A program made the position numbers and the translations under genes. Positions 44,619-51,771 of a stretch of DNA of 64,000 nt are shown here, in pieces (positions within the stretch are counted from its first letter, which is position 1; each line of letters opens with the position of its first letter). Source of the DNA: Novosphingobium profundi (lineage in GTDB: Bacteria > Pseudomonadota > Alphaproteobacteria > Sphingomonadales > Sphingomonadaceae); contig NZ_JAIVLF010000003.1 of assembly GCF_020524485.1 (NCBI RefSeq), forward strand, positions 620,001 through 684,000, given 5' to 3'. Under the pieces are notes generated by a model, which ran no database searches, was not told the origin of the DNA, and was given only the letters and a program-made list of their open reading frames with translations.

Positions 44619-45575
44619 ATGCCGGCATTCTCGCGCTTCCTGCGCTACTTCATGGCCGTGGGCCGCCTCGGCTCGATCCGCAAGGCCGCGGACGAGCTGA
44701 ACCTGTCGGCCTCGGCCATTGACCGCCAGATCCTCAACGTCGAGGCCGAGCTGGGCATGCCGCTGTTCGAGCGCCTGCCCACCGGCCTCAAGCTGACCGC
44801 GGCGGGCGAGTTGATGATGGCCAGCGCCCACCAGTGGGAAAAGGGCATGACCGAGGTGCGCGCGCGGATCGAGGACCTGCGCGGGCTCAAACGCGGTCAC
44901 GTCGAGATCGCGGTGATCGATGCGCTCACCCGCGGCTACATCCCAGAGACCGTCCACCGCATCCAGCGCGACTATCCCGGCATCACGATCTCGCTGCGCG
45001 TGCTCGACAACGATTCGGTGCGCCGCGCGGTCGCCGAGGGCGAAGTCGATTGCGGGATCATGTTCGATCCCCAGTCGCTGCGCGAATTGAACGTGCGTGC
45101 CTATGTGGAAGTGGTGCTCGGCTTCGTCACGCCTCCCGGCCATCCCTTCGGCGCGCGCGCGCAGGCCCGCTTCTCGCAATGCGTGGGCGAACCCATCATC
45201 GCACCGGGTGAACCGCTTGCCGTCGGCCAGCAGGTCGCCCTTCTCGAAGCGGCCACAAGCGTCCCCCTCGAGCGGCGCGTCACCTCGGACAATATCCAGA
45301 TGATAGCGGCACTTGTGCGCCAGGGCGCAGGCATAGGCATCCTCACCTCGCTCGACGTGATGACCGAGGTGCAGGAAGGCCGCCTGCAGTTCACCCGCAT
45401 CGCCGAACCGCTGCTGCGGCCCATGACGCTGGCTCTGTGCACCGCCTCGGCGCGCACACCGTCCTACGCCGCGGCACTGGTGCTGCGCGAGATCGGCAAT
45501 GGCTACACCCGCCTCGACCACCGTAGCGCCCTGGCCGATTTCGGGACGGATACAGCGCGCGAGGCGGGGGAATAG
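44619..45575 (+). CDS. LysR-type transcriptional regulator
   Basis: A 318-residue regulator of standard length. HTH: FLRYFMAVGRLGSIRKAADELNLSASAIDRQILNVEAELGMPLFERLPTG, near residues 7-56. The co-inducer domain starts at RGHVEIAVIDALTRG. It lies just left of the purine genes and is oriented with the phosphoribosyltransferase gene 85 bp downstream, so it may respond to purines. Control of the adjoining operon is a guess from position; the operon's main promoter is outside the window. Confidence 0.88.
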   Translation: MPAFSRFLRYFMAVGRLGSIRKAADELNLSASAIDRQILNVEAELGMPLFERLPTGLKLTAAGELMMASAHQWEKGMTEVRARIEDLRGLKRGHVEIAVIDALTRGYIPETVHRIQRDYPGITISLRVLDNDSVRRAVAEGEVDCGIMFDPQSLRELNVRAYVEVVLGFVTPPGHPFGARAQARFSQCVGEPIIAPGEPLAVGQQVALLEAATSVPLERRVTSDNIQMIAALVRQGAGIGILTSLDVMTEVQEGRLQFTRIAEPLLRPMTLALCTASARTPSYAAALVLREIGNGYTRLDHRSALADFGTDTAREAGE

Positions 45576-45660
45576 CGCGCGTTCCAATATTGTTTGCAGG
45601 GCCGGAATTGGGTAATTCGGAAGGCTCTCCCTCCCCCAGCTTTCCTCTCAGGAGTCCCCC

Positions 45661-46194
45661 ATGGACGACACGTCCGAGCCCCAACTGCAGTACCTCGAAT
45701 ACTACGAGGACTTCCTTGCCAAGGTGCGCGTCGTCTCGCGCAAGATCGCCGACAGCGACTGGATGCCCGATTTTGTCATCGGCATCGGGCGCGGCGGCCT
45801 CGTCCCGGGCTGCTACGTCTCGCACCAGCTCGACGTCCCCATGCTCTCGATCGACCACTCGGCCAAGCAGCCCGACTTTGCCGACGAACTGCTTGCCAAG
45901 CTCGCGGTGATGAGTGGCGAAGGCAAGAAGCTGCTGTTCATCGACGACATCAACGACAGCGGCGGCACCATCGAATTCCTTCGTACGCGCCTTGCCGAAC
46001 TGGGCGCGGACGCAAGCTTCGTGCGCTTTGCCGTCATCATCACCAACACCAGCTCGCGCGCGAAGACCGATTACTGGGCCCAGACCATCGATCGTAGCCA
46101 CGACAAACGCTGGTTCGTCTTCCCCTGGGAATCGGTCTCGACCCGGGAAACCATTACCGCCGAAGCGCTTTCGGTACCTGAAAGACTTGCCTGA
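45661..46194 (+). CDS. Purine-type phosphoribosyltransferase
   Basis: A 177-residue type I PRTase. The PRPP-binding loop is LLFIDDINDSGGT (about residues 90-102), and the early motif VIGIGRGGLVPG is the usual pyrophosphate loop. It transfers ribose phosphate to a purine base; xanthine or hypoxanthine is likely given the surrounding genes and the resemblance to Xpt/Gpt-type enzymes. AGGAGT lies before the ATG. With the LOG-family gene behind it, it forms a salvage pair facing a degradation operon. Confidence 0.85.
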   Translation: MDDTSEPQLQYLEYYEDFLAKVRVVSRKIADSDWMPDFVIGIGRGGLVPGCYVSHQLDVPMLSIDHSAKQPDFADELLAKLAVMSGEGKKLLFIDDINDSGGTIEFLRTRLAELGADASFVRFAVIITNTSSRAKTDYWAQTIDRSHDKRWFVFPWESVSTRETITAEALSVPERLA

Positions 46195-46244
46195 GGCCTT
46201 CGCGCCTGCCCCTCCCGTGCGATAGCAGAAAGAAGATCCCGTTC

Positions 46245-46823
46245 ATGCGCATCTGTGTCTACCTCGGTTCCTCCCCCGGCCGTAACCCGATCTACCGCGA
46301 GACGGCCGAGCAGTTCGGCACGCTTCTCGCCAAGCGGGGCATCGGCCTTGTCTATGGCGGCGGCGAGGTGGGTCTGATGGGCGTGATCGCGGACGCGGTC
46401 TGCGCAGCGGGCGGCGAAGTGATCGGCGTGATCCCCGAGGCGCTGCGCGCGCGCGAAAAGGACCACCAGGGCATCACCGAGCTCCACGTGGTCAAGTCCA
46501 TGCACGAACGCAAGGCACTGATGGCCAAGCTCTCCGACGGCTTCGTCACGCTTCCGGGCGGCATCGGCACCTTCGAGGAGATGTTCGAGGCCTGGTGCTG
46601 GTCGCAGCTGGGCTACCACGCCAAGCCCGTGGGCCTGCTCAACGTGGGCGATTTCTACAACGGCCTCATCCAGTTCGTCGACAAGATCGTCTCCGAGGGC
46701 TTCCTCCAGGACCGCCACCGCGACATGCTGCTCGTCGACGACAACCCTGAGCGCCTGCTCGACCGGATCATCGAATTCATTCCGCCCAAGACCGAGCACT
46801 GGCTCCACGAAGGCGAGAACTGA
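46245..46823 (+). CDS. LOG-family nucleotide 5'-monophosphate hydrolase
   Basis: A 192-residue Rossmann-like protein with the family motifs MHERK (86-90) and PGGIGTFEE (104-112) and the GGGEVGLMG phosphate loop. LOG/YvdD/PpnN-type proteins cleave the N-glycosidic bond of nucleotide monophosphates, releasing base and ribose 5-phosphate; cytokinin-type substrates are known. Many such genes are mis-annotated as lysine decarboxylase. Here it sits between purine salvage and catabolism, so AMP or GMP turnover is plausible. Confidence 0.9.
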   Translation: MRICVYLGSSPGRNPIYRETAEQFGTLLAKRGIGLVYGGGEVGLMGVIADAVCAAGGEVIGVIPEALRAREKDHQGITELHVVKSMHERKALMAKLSDGFVTLPGGIGTFEEMFEAWCWSQLGYHAKPVGLLNVGDFYNGLIQFVDKIVSEGFLQDRHRDMLLVDDNPERLLDRIIEFIPPKTEHWLHEGEN

Positions 46824-46836
46824 GGCACGGCTAACG

Positions 46837-46873
46837 CGGGCTGGCGGAAGGACACTTTTCGCCGGCCCGTTTC
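46837..46873. terminator. Bidirectional terminator between the LOG gene and the purine operon
   Basis: CGGGCTGGCG (46837-46846) pairs with CGCCGGCCCG (46860-46869) with one mismatch. It is followed by TTTC on the plus strand and, on the minus strand, by a short AT-poor tail. It lies between converging genes. Confidence 0.7.
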
Positions 46874-46883
46874 GCATGTGGCT

Positions 46884-47402
46884 CTAGGCGAAGCCCGCCT
46901 GCGCGAGAATGCCGCGCAGCTGGGCATCGCGGGCCAAAGCCAGATCGAACAGCTGCGCGTAAGGGTCCCCTGCAAGTCCCAGAACCTGTGCGAAGGCCGG
47001 TTCGGTCTTGATCCCAGTGTGACGAAGCGCCTTCACGGCAGCCTGAAAAGTGCTGCCGCCGAGAGCCAGCAAGCGCCGTTCCACCTCGAAGTGGTGCCAC
47101 CCCGCCTGCATCGCGACCGGCACTGGCGCGCCGAAGACTTCGAGGGGCAGATCGCAAATCGAAAACTGCGCGATCACTGCGCGCTCGCCCTGCGTCCACT
47201 GCCGCAGGGTAAAGTCCTCGCACCCTGCAAAACGCGCCCATAGCTCCTGCGCAAAGGCGTGCCCGTCGGGGGCATGGCAAACGATGTCCACATCGCTGCC
47301 CGCAACGTCCAGCCCGAGCGGGAAGGTGCCAACCACACGGGCATCATAGGCCGCCAGGACATGGGGCAAACCGCTCGACGCGAGGATACCGCGCCAGTCC
47401 AC
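46884..47402 (-). CDS. DUF4269 nucleotidyltransferase-like protein
   Basis: A 172-residue protein whose motif VVGTFPLGLDVAGSDVDIVC (residues 23-42) has the G-[ST]-x(5)-SD-x-D-x pattern of a minimal nucleotidyltransferase fold. The rest fits DUF4269, which is of unknown function. It starts with GTG, 4 bp after the nucleoside hydrolase stop, and is the last gene of the purine operon. Its partner could be a nucleotide or a tRNA-like substrate; I cannot say. The position at the end of a catabolic operon is unusual for such a gene. Confidence 0.8.
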   Translation of the reverse strand: MDWRGILASSGLPHVLAAYDARVVGTFPLGLDVAGSDVDIVCHAPDGHAFAQELWARFAGCEDFTLRQWTQGERAVIAQFSICDLPLEVFGAPVPVAMQAGWHHFEVERRLLALGGSTFQAAVKALRHTGIKTEPAFAQVLGLAGDPYAQLFDLALARDAQLRGILAQAGFA

Positions 47403-47406
47403 CCGA

Positions 47407-48540
47407 TCAGTTGCCCTGCCGCTGGGCCCCTTCGCGCATGGCGGTGACCATCAGGTCCTCCAGCCTCGCCGGGTCAATCGCCAGCACCACGTTCGCCTTG
47501 CGCTCACCGAGCCCAGGTTGGTAGTGCTCGTGCCAGCTCAGCGTGGCACCGTACTTGGGCCCGAAGTCGGTAACGTAGTCGACGTAAAGCTGGTCCGCCT
47601 TGGTGACGATGCCTGGGTCCAGCACATAGCCTGCCGCGATCTCGTCCCAGAGCGGGAAGCCCGGTTCGAGACCTGCGATGAACGCCGCGACCTTGGTGGG
47701 CGCGACCTTCTCCAGCCGCGCCAGAAGCTCAGGCGTGCGCTGTGTGGCGGTGGAGGGATCGACCGGGATCACCGTCAGCTTGCGCCAGGGGCTGCGCGAG
47801 ACGATGCTCGCGGCCTCGGGATCGAAGGCCACGTTGAACTCGCGGCGCGGGGTGTTCTCGAACTCACGCGCGAACTCGGCGGCGGACTGGTCCTTGAGTA
47901 CCTGTTGGGGATTGAAGCTGCCACCCATGTAGACGAGTTCGCCCACGAGCCCCGCAAAATCAGGATCGAGCCGCTGGGCGAGCGCGAGGTTCGTCAGCGG
48001 CCCGCAAGCAACGATGGTGATCTCGCCCGGGTACTGGTGCACCATACGGATCAGGAAATTCGCCGCAATCTCGTCCGACTTCTGCAGGTGCGGGTTGCCA
48101 CCGGGCAGGTCCACTGGATCGAAAGGCCCATGATATTCGGGCGTCGACTGCACGGTGGGCTCCACCCATTCGCGCATCCACGCGCCTTTCCAGACAAGCT
48201 TGCCGTAGAGCCCCTCCCAGCGCGCAGTCGCGGCCTCGGAGTTGAGGAGCGGAAAGGTCGCCCCTTGCGCGACAGGGATGTCGTCACGGCCCGTCAACTC
48301 CAGTCCGCGCAGCGCAAGCGCGGTCGCCCGGTTGGCCCAGACATCGCCCGAGACCGTGGTGATGCCCACCACGTCGATCTTGCGGCTTTCCAGCAGCATG
48401 AGGTGCATGAGCGCAAAGCCCTCATCCTCGATGATGACCTTGCGCGGCACCCCGTCCTGCGTTTGCGCCGCGAGGGCCGCCACCGGCGCAAGGAACAGGG
48501 CCACAAGCAGCGCCAGTGCAGCGCCCGCACGCCTGTGCAT
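47407..48540 (-). CDS. Exported nucleoside hydrolase-like protein with an altered metal motif
   Basis: 377 residues with a signal peptide (RRAGAALALLVALFLAPVAALAA). The inosine-uridine nucleoside hydrolase fold is shown by VVGITTVSGDVWANRATAL and ITIVACGPLTNLALAQRLDPDF. The N-terminal calcium motif DTDPGxDDA is replaced by IEDEGFALMHL. The distal metal aspartate survives in PLWDEIAAG. It may therefore bind metal differently or have other activity. Its ATG shares a base with the stop of the adenine deaminase gene (TGATG). It would supply bases from nucleosides in the periplasm. Confidence 0.85.
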   Translation of the reverse strand: MHRRAGAALALLVALFLAPVAALAAQTQDGVPRKVIIEDEGFALMHLMLLESRKIDVVGITTVSGDVWANRATALALRGLELTGRDDIPVAQGATFPLLNSEAATARWEGLYGKLVWKGAWMREWVEPTVQSTPEYHGPFDPVDLPGGNPHLQKSDEIAANFLIRMVHQYPGEITIVACGPLTNLALAQRLDPDFAGLVGELVYMGGSFNPQQVLKDQSAAEFAREFENTPRREFNVAFDPEAASIVSRSPWRKLTVIPVDPSTATQRTPELLARLEKVAPTKVAAFIAGLEPGFPLWDEIAAGYVLDPGIVTKADQLYVDYVTDFGPKYGATLSWHEHYQPGLGERKANVVLAIDPARLEDLMVTAMREGAQRQGN

Positions 48541-49556
48541 CAGGCGACCTCGGCGACGAAGGCGTCGATCGCAGCCAGATGGCGCGCGATGTCCTCGGCA
48601 GGCAAAAACGATCCGGTGAAGCTGTTGCGCGCCAGCGTCACCAGATCCTCACGCCCCAGCCCGCGCGCCTCTGCCACCGCCCGATAATTGTCCGCGATAT
48701 AGCCTCCGAAATAGGCCGGATCATCGGAATTGAGCGTCGCCTTCAGGCCCGCCTTGAGCATGGCGTCGATGGGGTGCTGCACGATGTCATCGATCACGCA
48801 GAGCTTGAGGTTTGACAGCGGACAGACCGTCAGCGTCATGCCGCTCTCCGCCAGCCGCCTGGTCAGCGCCGGGTCCTCCAGCGCGCGGTTGCCGTGGTCG
48901 ATGCGGTCAACGTCGATCAGGTCGAGCGCCTGGTAGACGTACTCCGGAGGCCCCTCCTCGCCCGCGTGCGCGGTGAGCTTCAGGCCCTTTTCGCGCGCCG
49001 CGGCAAAGACCTGCGCGAACTTGATCGGGGGATGGCCGACCTCGCTGGAATCCAGCCCCACCGCCGCGATCCGGTCGAGCCAGCGCTCGGCCGCCGCAAG
49101 GGTTTCAAAGGCGGCCTCTTCGCTCAGATGCCGCAGGAAGGAGAGGATGAGGCAGCTGGTCATGCCGTGCTTCGCGCGTGCTTCGTCCATTGCCGAGAGC
49201 AGCCCCTCGATCACCTCGGCAAAGGGAATGCCGCGATCGGTGTGGGTCTGGGGGTCGAACATCAGCTCGGCATGGACCACTCCGTCCTCGGCCGCCCGGT
49301 CGAAGTAGGCCATCGCCATGTCGTGGAAATCACGCCGCGTGCGCAGCACGTTGGCGCCGGCGTAGTAGATGTCGAGAAAGTCCTGGAGCCTCGTGAAGGC
49401 ATAGGCCGCGCGCACCTCCTCCACGCTCGCATAGGGGATCTCGACCTGGTTGCGGCGGGCCAGCTCGAACATCAGCTCCGGCTCGAGACTGCCCTCGATG
49501 TGCAAGTGCAGTTCGGCCTTGGGAAGCCCGGCAATAAACGTGTCGAGATCGGTCAT
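48540..49556 (-). CDS. Adenine deaminase (adenosine-deaminase family)
   Basis: 338 residues. Zinc ligands and catalytic residues are all visible: AELHLHIEGSLEPEL near residue 13, AHAGEEGPPEY, RIDHGNRA and NSDDPAYFGG. DPQTHTDRG and VGLDSSEVGHPPIKF match the Pseudomonas-type enzymes shown to deaminate adenine rather than adenosine. The product hypoxanthine feeds XdhAB. ATG 49559, three bases upstream, is equally possible; 49556 gives better spacing to AAAGGA. Cytoplasmic. Confidence 0.9.
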   Translation of the reverse strand: MTDLDTFIAGLPKAELHLHIEGSLEPELMFELARRNQVEIPYASVEEVRAAYAFTRLQDFLDIYYAGANVLRTRRDFHDMAMAYFDRAAEDGVVHAELMFDPQTHTDRGIPFAEVIEGLLSAMDEARAKHGMTSCLILSFLRHLSEEAAFETLAAAERWLDRIAAVGLDSSEVGHPPIKFAQVFAAAREKGLKLTAHAGEEGPPEYVYQALDLIDVDRIDHGNRALEDPALTRRLAESGMTLTVCPLSNLKLCVIDDIVQHPIDAMLKAGLKATLNSDDPAYFGGYIADNYRAVAEARGLGREDLVTLARNSFTGSFLPAEDIARHLAAIDAFVAEVA

Positions 49557-50854
49557 CATGCTGTCCTTTCCCAGGCGCACTCGCCCAGAACATAGGTGCG
49601 GGCCACGGCCCGGTCATCGCCCAGAACCTGAAGCGCAAACAGCCGCTGCGCAAGAGGTGCTGCCTGTGTACGGCGTGCAAGGAGCGGGGTCGCGGCGGGA
49701 TCGAGCACCACGAAGTCCGCCTCCTGCCCGACCTCGAGTGCACCGACCTTGTCGGCAATGCCCAGGAGCTGCGCACTTCCCAGCGTTGCCAGGTACAGCG
49801 CACGGAAAGGAGAGAGCCGGTCCTCGCGCGCCAGCGCCGCCTGGTAGGCAAGGCCCGCCGTGTGCAGCAACGAGAAGGTCGTGCCCGCCCCGACGTCACT
49901 GCCCAGCCCCAGCTTCACACCAAAACGGTCCGCCTGCCCGAAGTCGAAATGGCCCGAGCCCAGGAACAGGTTGGAGCTGGGACAGACCGCGATGCCCGCC
50001 CCGCTTTCATGCAGACGCGCGCAGGCCCGGTCGGGCAGGTGAATGCCATGCGCGAAGACCGAACGCGGCCCGACGAGGCCGAAGCGGTCATAGACATCGA
50101 GATAGTCCGCCGCATCGGGAAAGCGCGCCGCGACGGCCGCGCACTCGTGGACGTTCTCAGCGAGGTGCGTGTGCAGCAGGACTTCGGGATGGTCGGCCAG
50201 GAAGGCGCCCGCATCGGCGAGCTGCGCATCACTGGAGGTCAGCGCGAAACGCGGCGTCAACGCATAGCCCAGCCGCCCGCGTCCGCGCCAGCGCCGCAGC
50301 AGCGCCTCACTCTCCGCCCGGCCCGAGGCGACACTGTCGCGCAGGCCCTCGGGCCCCTCGTCCATCAGCACCTTGCCCGAGATCACCCGCATACGCCGCG
50401 CCAGCGCCGCCTCGAACAGCGCATCGACCGAATGCTCGTGGACCGTTGCGAAGACCAGCGCGCTCGTCGTGCCGTTGCGCAGCATTTCGGTCAGGAACGC
50501 CTGTGCCAGAGCGTCGGCATGGGCGCGCTTCGCAAAGGCCATCTCGGCCGGGAAGATGTGCCGTTCCAGCCAGTCGAGAAGCTGCTCGCCGTGCGCAGCC
50601 ATGCTGTCCATCTGCGGATAGTGGACATGGGCATCGATGAACCCCGGCACGATCAGCCCCGCCACCCTCTCGGTCGGAACCTGGGCAAAACGCCCAGCCA
50701 GATCGGCATGGCGGCCACGCGCCACGACGATCCCGTCCTCGACCACGAGCAGGCCATCCTCCTCGTGGCGCACCGCCCCCTCGCCTTCCGGCCCCGCATC
50801 GCGCGGATCACAGGACAGCGAAAGCAGCTCCCCCCGAAATGCGCGAAGTCCCAT
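49556..50854 (-). CDS. guaD: Guanine deaminase
   Basis: A 432-residue amidohydrolase with PGFIDAHVHYPQMDSM near residue 70 (zinc HxH), HTHLAENVHE, VFAHGIHL and LGSDVGAGTTFSLL, the regular guanine deaminase series. It deaminates guanine to xanthine. Its ATG overlaps the stop of xdhC, and its stop overlaps the adenine deaminase start, so the two deaminases and the maturation protein are tightly coupled. Confidence 0.94.
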   Translation of the reverse strand: MGLRAFRGELLSLSCDPRDAGPEGEGAVRHEEDGLLVVEDGIVVARGRHADLAGRFAQVPTERVAGLIVPGFIDAHVHYPQMDSMAAHGEQLLDWLERHIFPAEMAFAKRAHADALAQAFLTEMLRNGTTSALVFATVHEHSVDALFEAALARRMRVISGKVLMDEGPEGLRDSVASGRAESEALLRRWRGRGRLGYALTPRFALTSSDAQLADAGAFLADHPEVLLHTHLAENVHECAAVAARFPDAADYLDVYDRFGLVGPRSVFAHGIHLPDRACARLHESGAGIAVCPSSNLFLGSGHFDFGQADRFGVKLGLGSDVGAGTTFSLLHTAGLAYQAALAREDRLSPFRALYLATLGSAQLLGIADKVGALEVGQEADFVVLDPAATPLLARRTQAAPLAQRLFALQVLGDDRAVARTYVLGECAWERTA

Positions 50855-51771
50855 TACTGGCCCCTCAACTGAAGGAGTTGGGCCAGCACCGAAATCGCGA
50901 TCACGTCGGGCTCCTTGCCTTTCACCCCCGGCACCCCGATGGGCGTGGTCAGGCGCGCGAGTGCCTCGTCGGCGATGCCATCGGCCTTGAGGCGCGAGCG
51001 GAAGCGGGCGATCTTGGTGGACGAGCCGATCAGGCCCACGAAAGCGACCGGATCGCGCCGCAGCGCGGTCAGGGTCAGGTGGTAGTCGAGCGGATGGTCG
51101 TGCGTCAGGATCGCGATGGCGGCCTCGGGCGGCGCTTCCTCGATACAGGTCGCGATATCCTCGACATCGACGATGGTCACCCCGTCGAGATCGGCCAGCT
51201 CCGGGCGGGTGTCGAACCAGGCCAGCTGGAGCGGCAGGCCTGTTGCATGCCGCGCGATGGCCTGCCCGACATGGCCCGCTCCGAAAAGGTAGACCGGGCG
51301 CGGACGCTCCCCCACCGGCTCGATGATCCGCGTGCCCACCCCCGGCTTGTCACCGCGCGCGGACTGGCGCGTTGTCGTCTCGCGGTCATGGATGCGGCGC
51401 AGCACCGCGCCGTCCTCAAAGCGGGTCTCCAGCATGCGTCCGGGCTCGGCTTCGTGCAGCCAGTCGAGCCCTGCGGAATCGAGATGCTCGATGAGGAGGC
51501 GCACACGCCCCCCGCAGCATTGCCCCAACAGAGGCCCAAGCGGATAGTCCTGCACGCGCCAGGTGCCGACCGGTCGGTCAAGGATCGCACGCGCCTGTTC
51601 AACCGCGCGGTATTCCAGCTGACCGCCGCCAATCGTGCCCTGCTGGTCCCTCGCGGTCACCAGCATACGCGTGCCGCCGCCGCGCGGCGCCGAGCCCTCG
51701 GTCGCGAGCACCGAGACCATGGCGCAGGGTGCAAGCTCAAGCCGCCGCAGCCAACCAATCCACTGCGTCAT
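50854..51771 (-). CDS. xdhC: Xanthine dehydrogenase accessory protein XdhC
   Basis: A 305-residue protein that binds the molybdenum cofactor, helps its sulfuration and hands it to XdhB. Motifs: VLATEGSAPRGGGTRMLV near the N-terminus, TIGGGQLEYRAVEQA and, in the C-terminal Rossmann part, VYLFGAGHVGQAIA. CCGG in LLGQCCGGRVRLLIE is typical. It overlaps xdhB by ATGA. It is not a structural subunit. Confidence 0.94.
   Translation of the reverse strand: MTQWIGWLRRLELAPCAMVSVLATEGSAPRGGGTRMLVTARDQQGTIGGGQLEYRAVEQARAILDRPVGTWRVQDYPLGPLLGQCCGGRVRLLIEHLDSAGLDWLHEAEPGRMLETRFEDGAVLRRIHDRETTTRQSARGDKPGVGTRIIEPVGERPRPVYLFGAGHVGQAIARHATGLPLQLAWFDTRPELADLDGVTIVDVEDIATCIEEAPPEAAIAILTHDHPLDYHLTLTALRRDPVAFVGLIGSSTKIARFRSRLKADGIADEALARLTTPIGVPGVKGKEPDVIAISVLAQLLQLRGQ

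Noticed and set aside
46245..46823. Lysine decarboxylase
   Set aside because: The PGGxGTxxE and MHERK motifs mark the LOG nucleotide hydrolases, often mislabelled as lysine decarboxylase; there is no PLP-enzyme fold.
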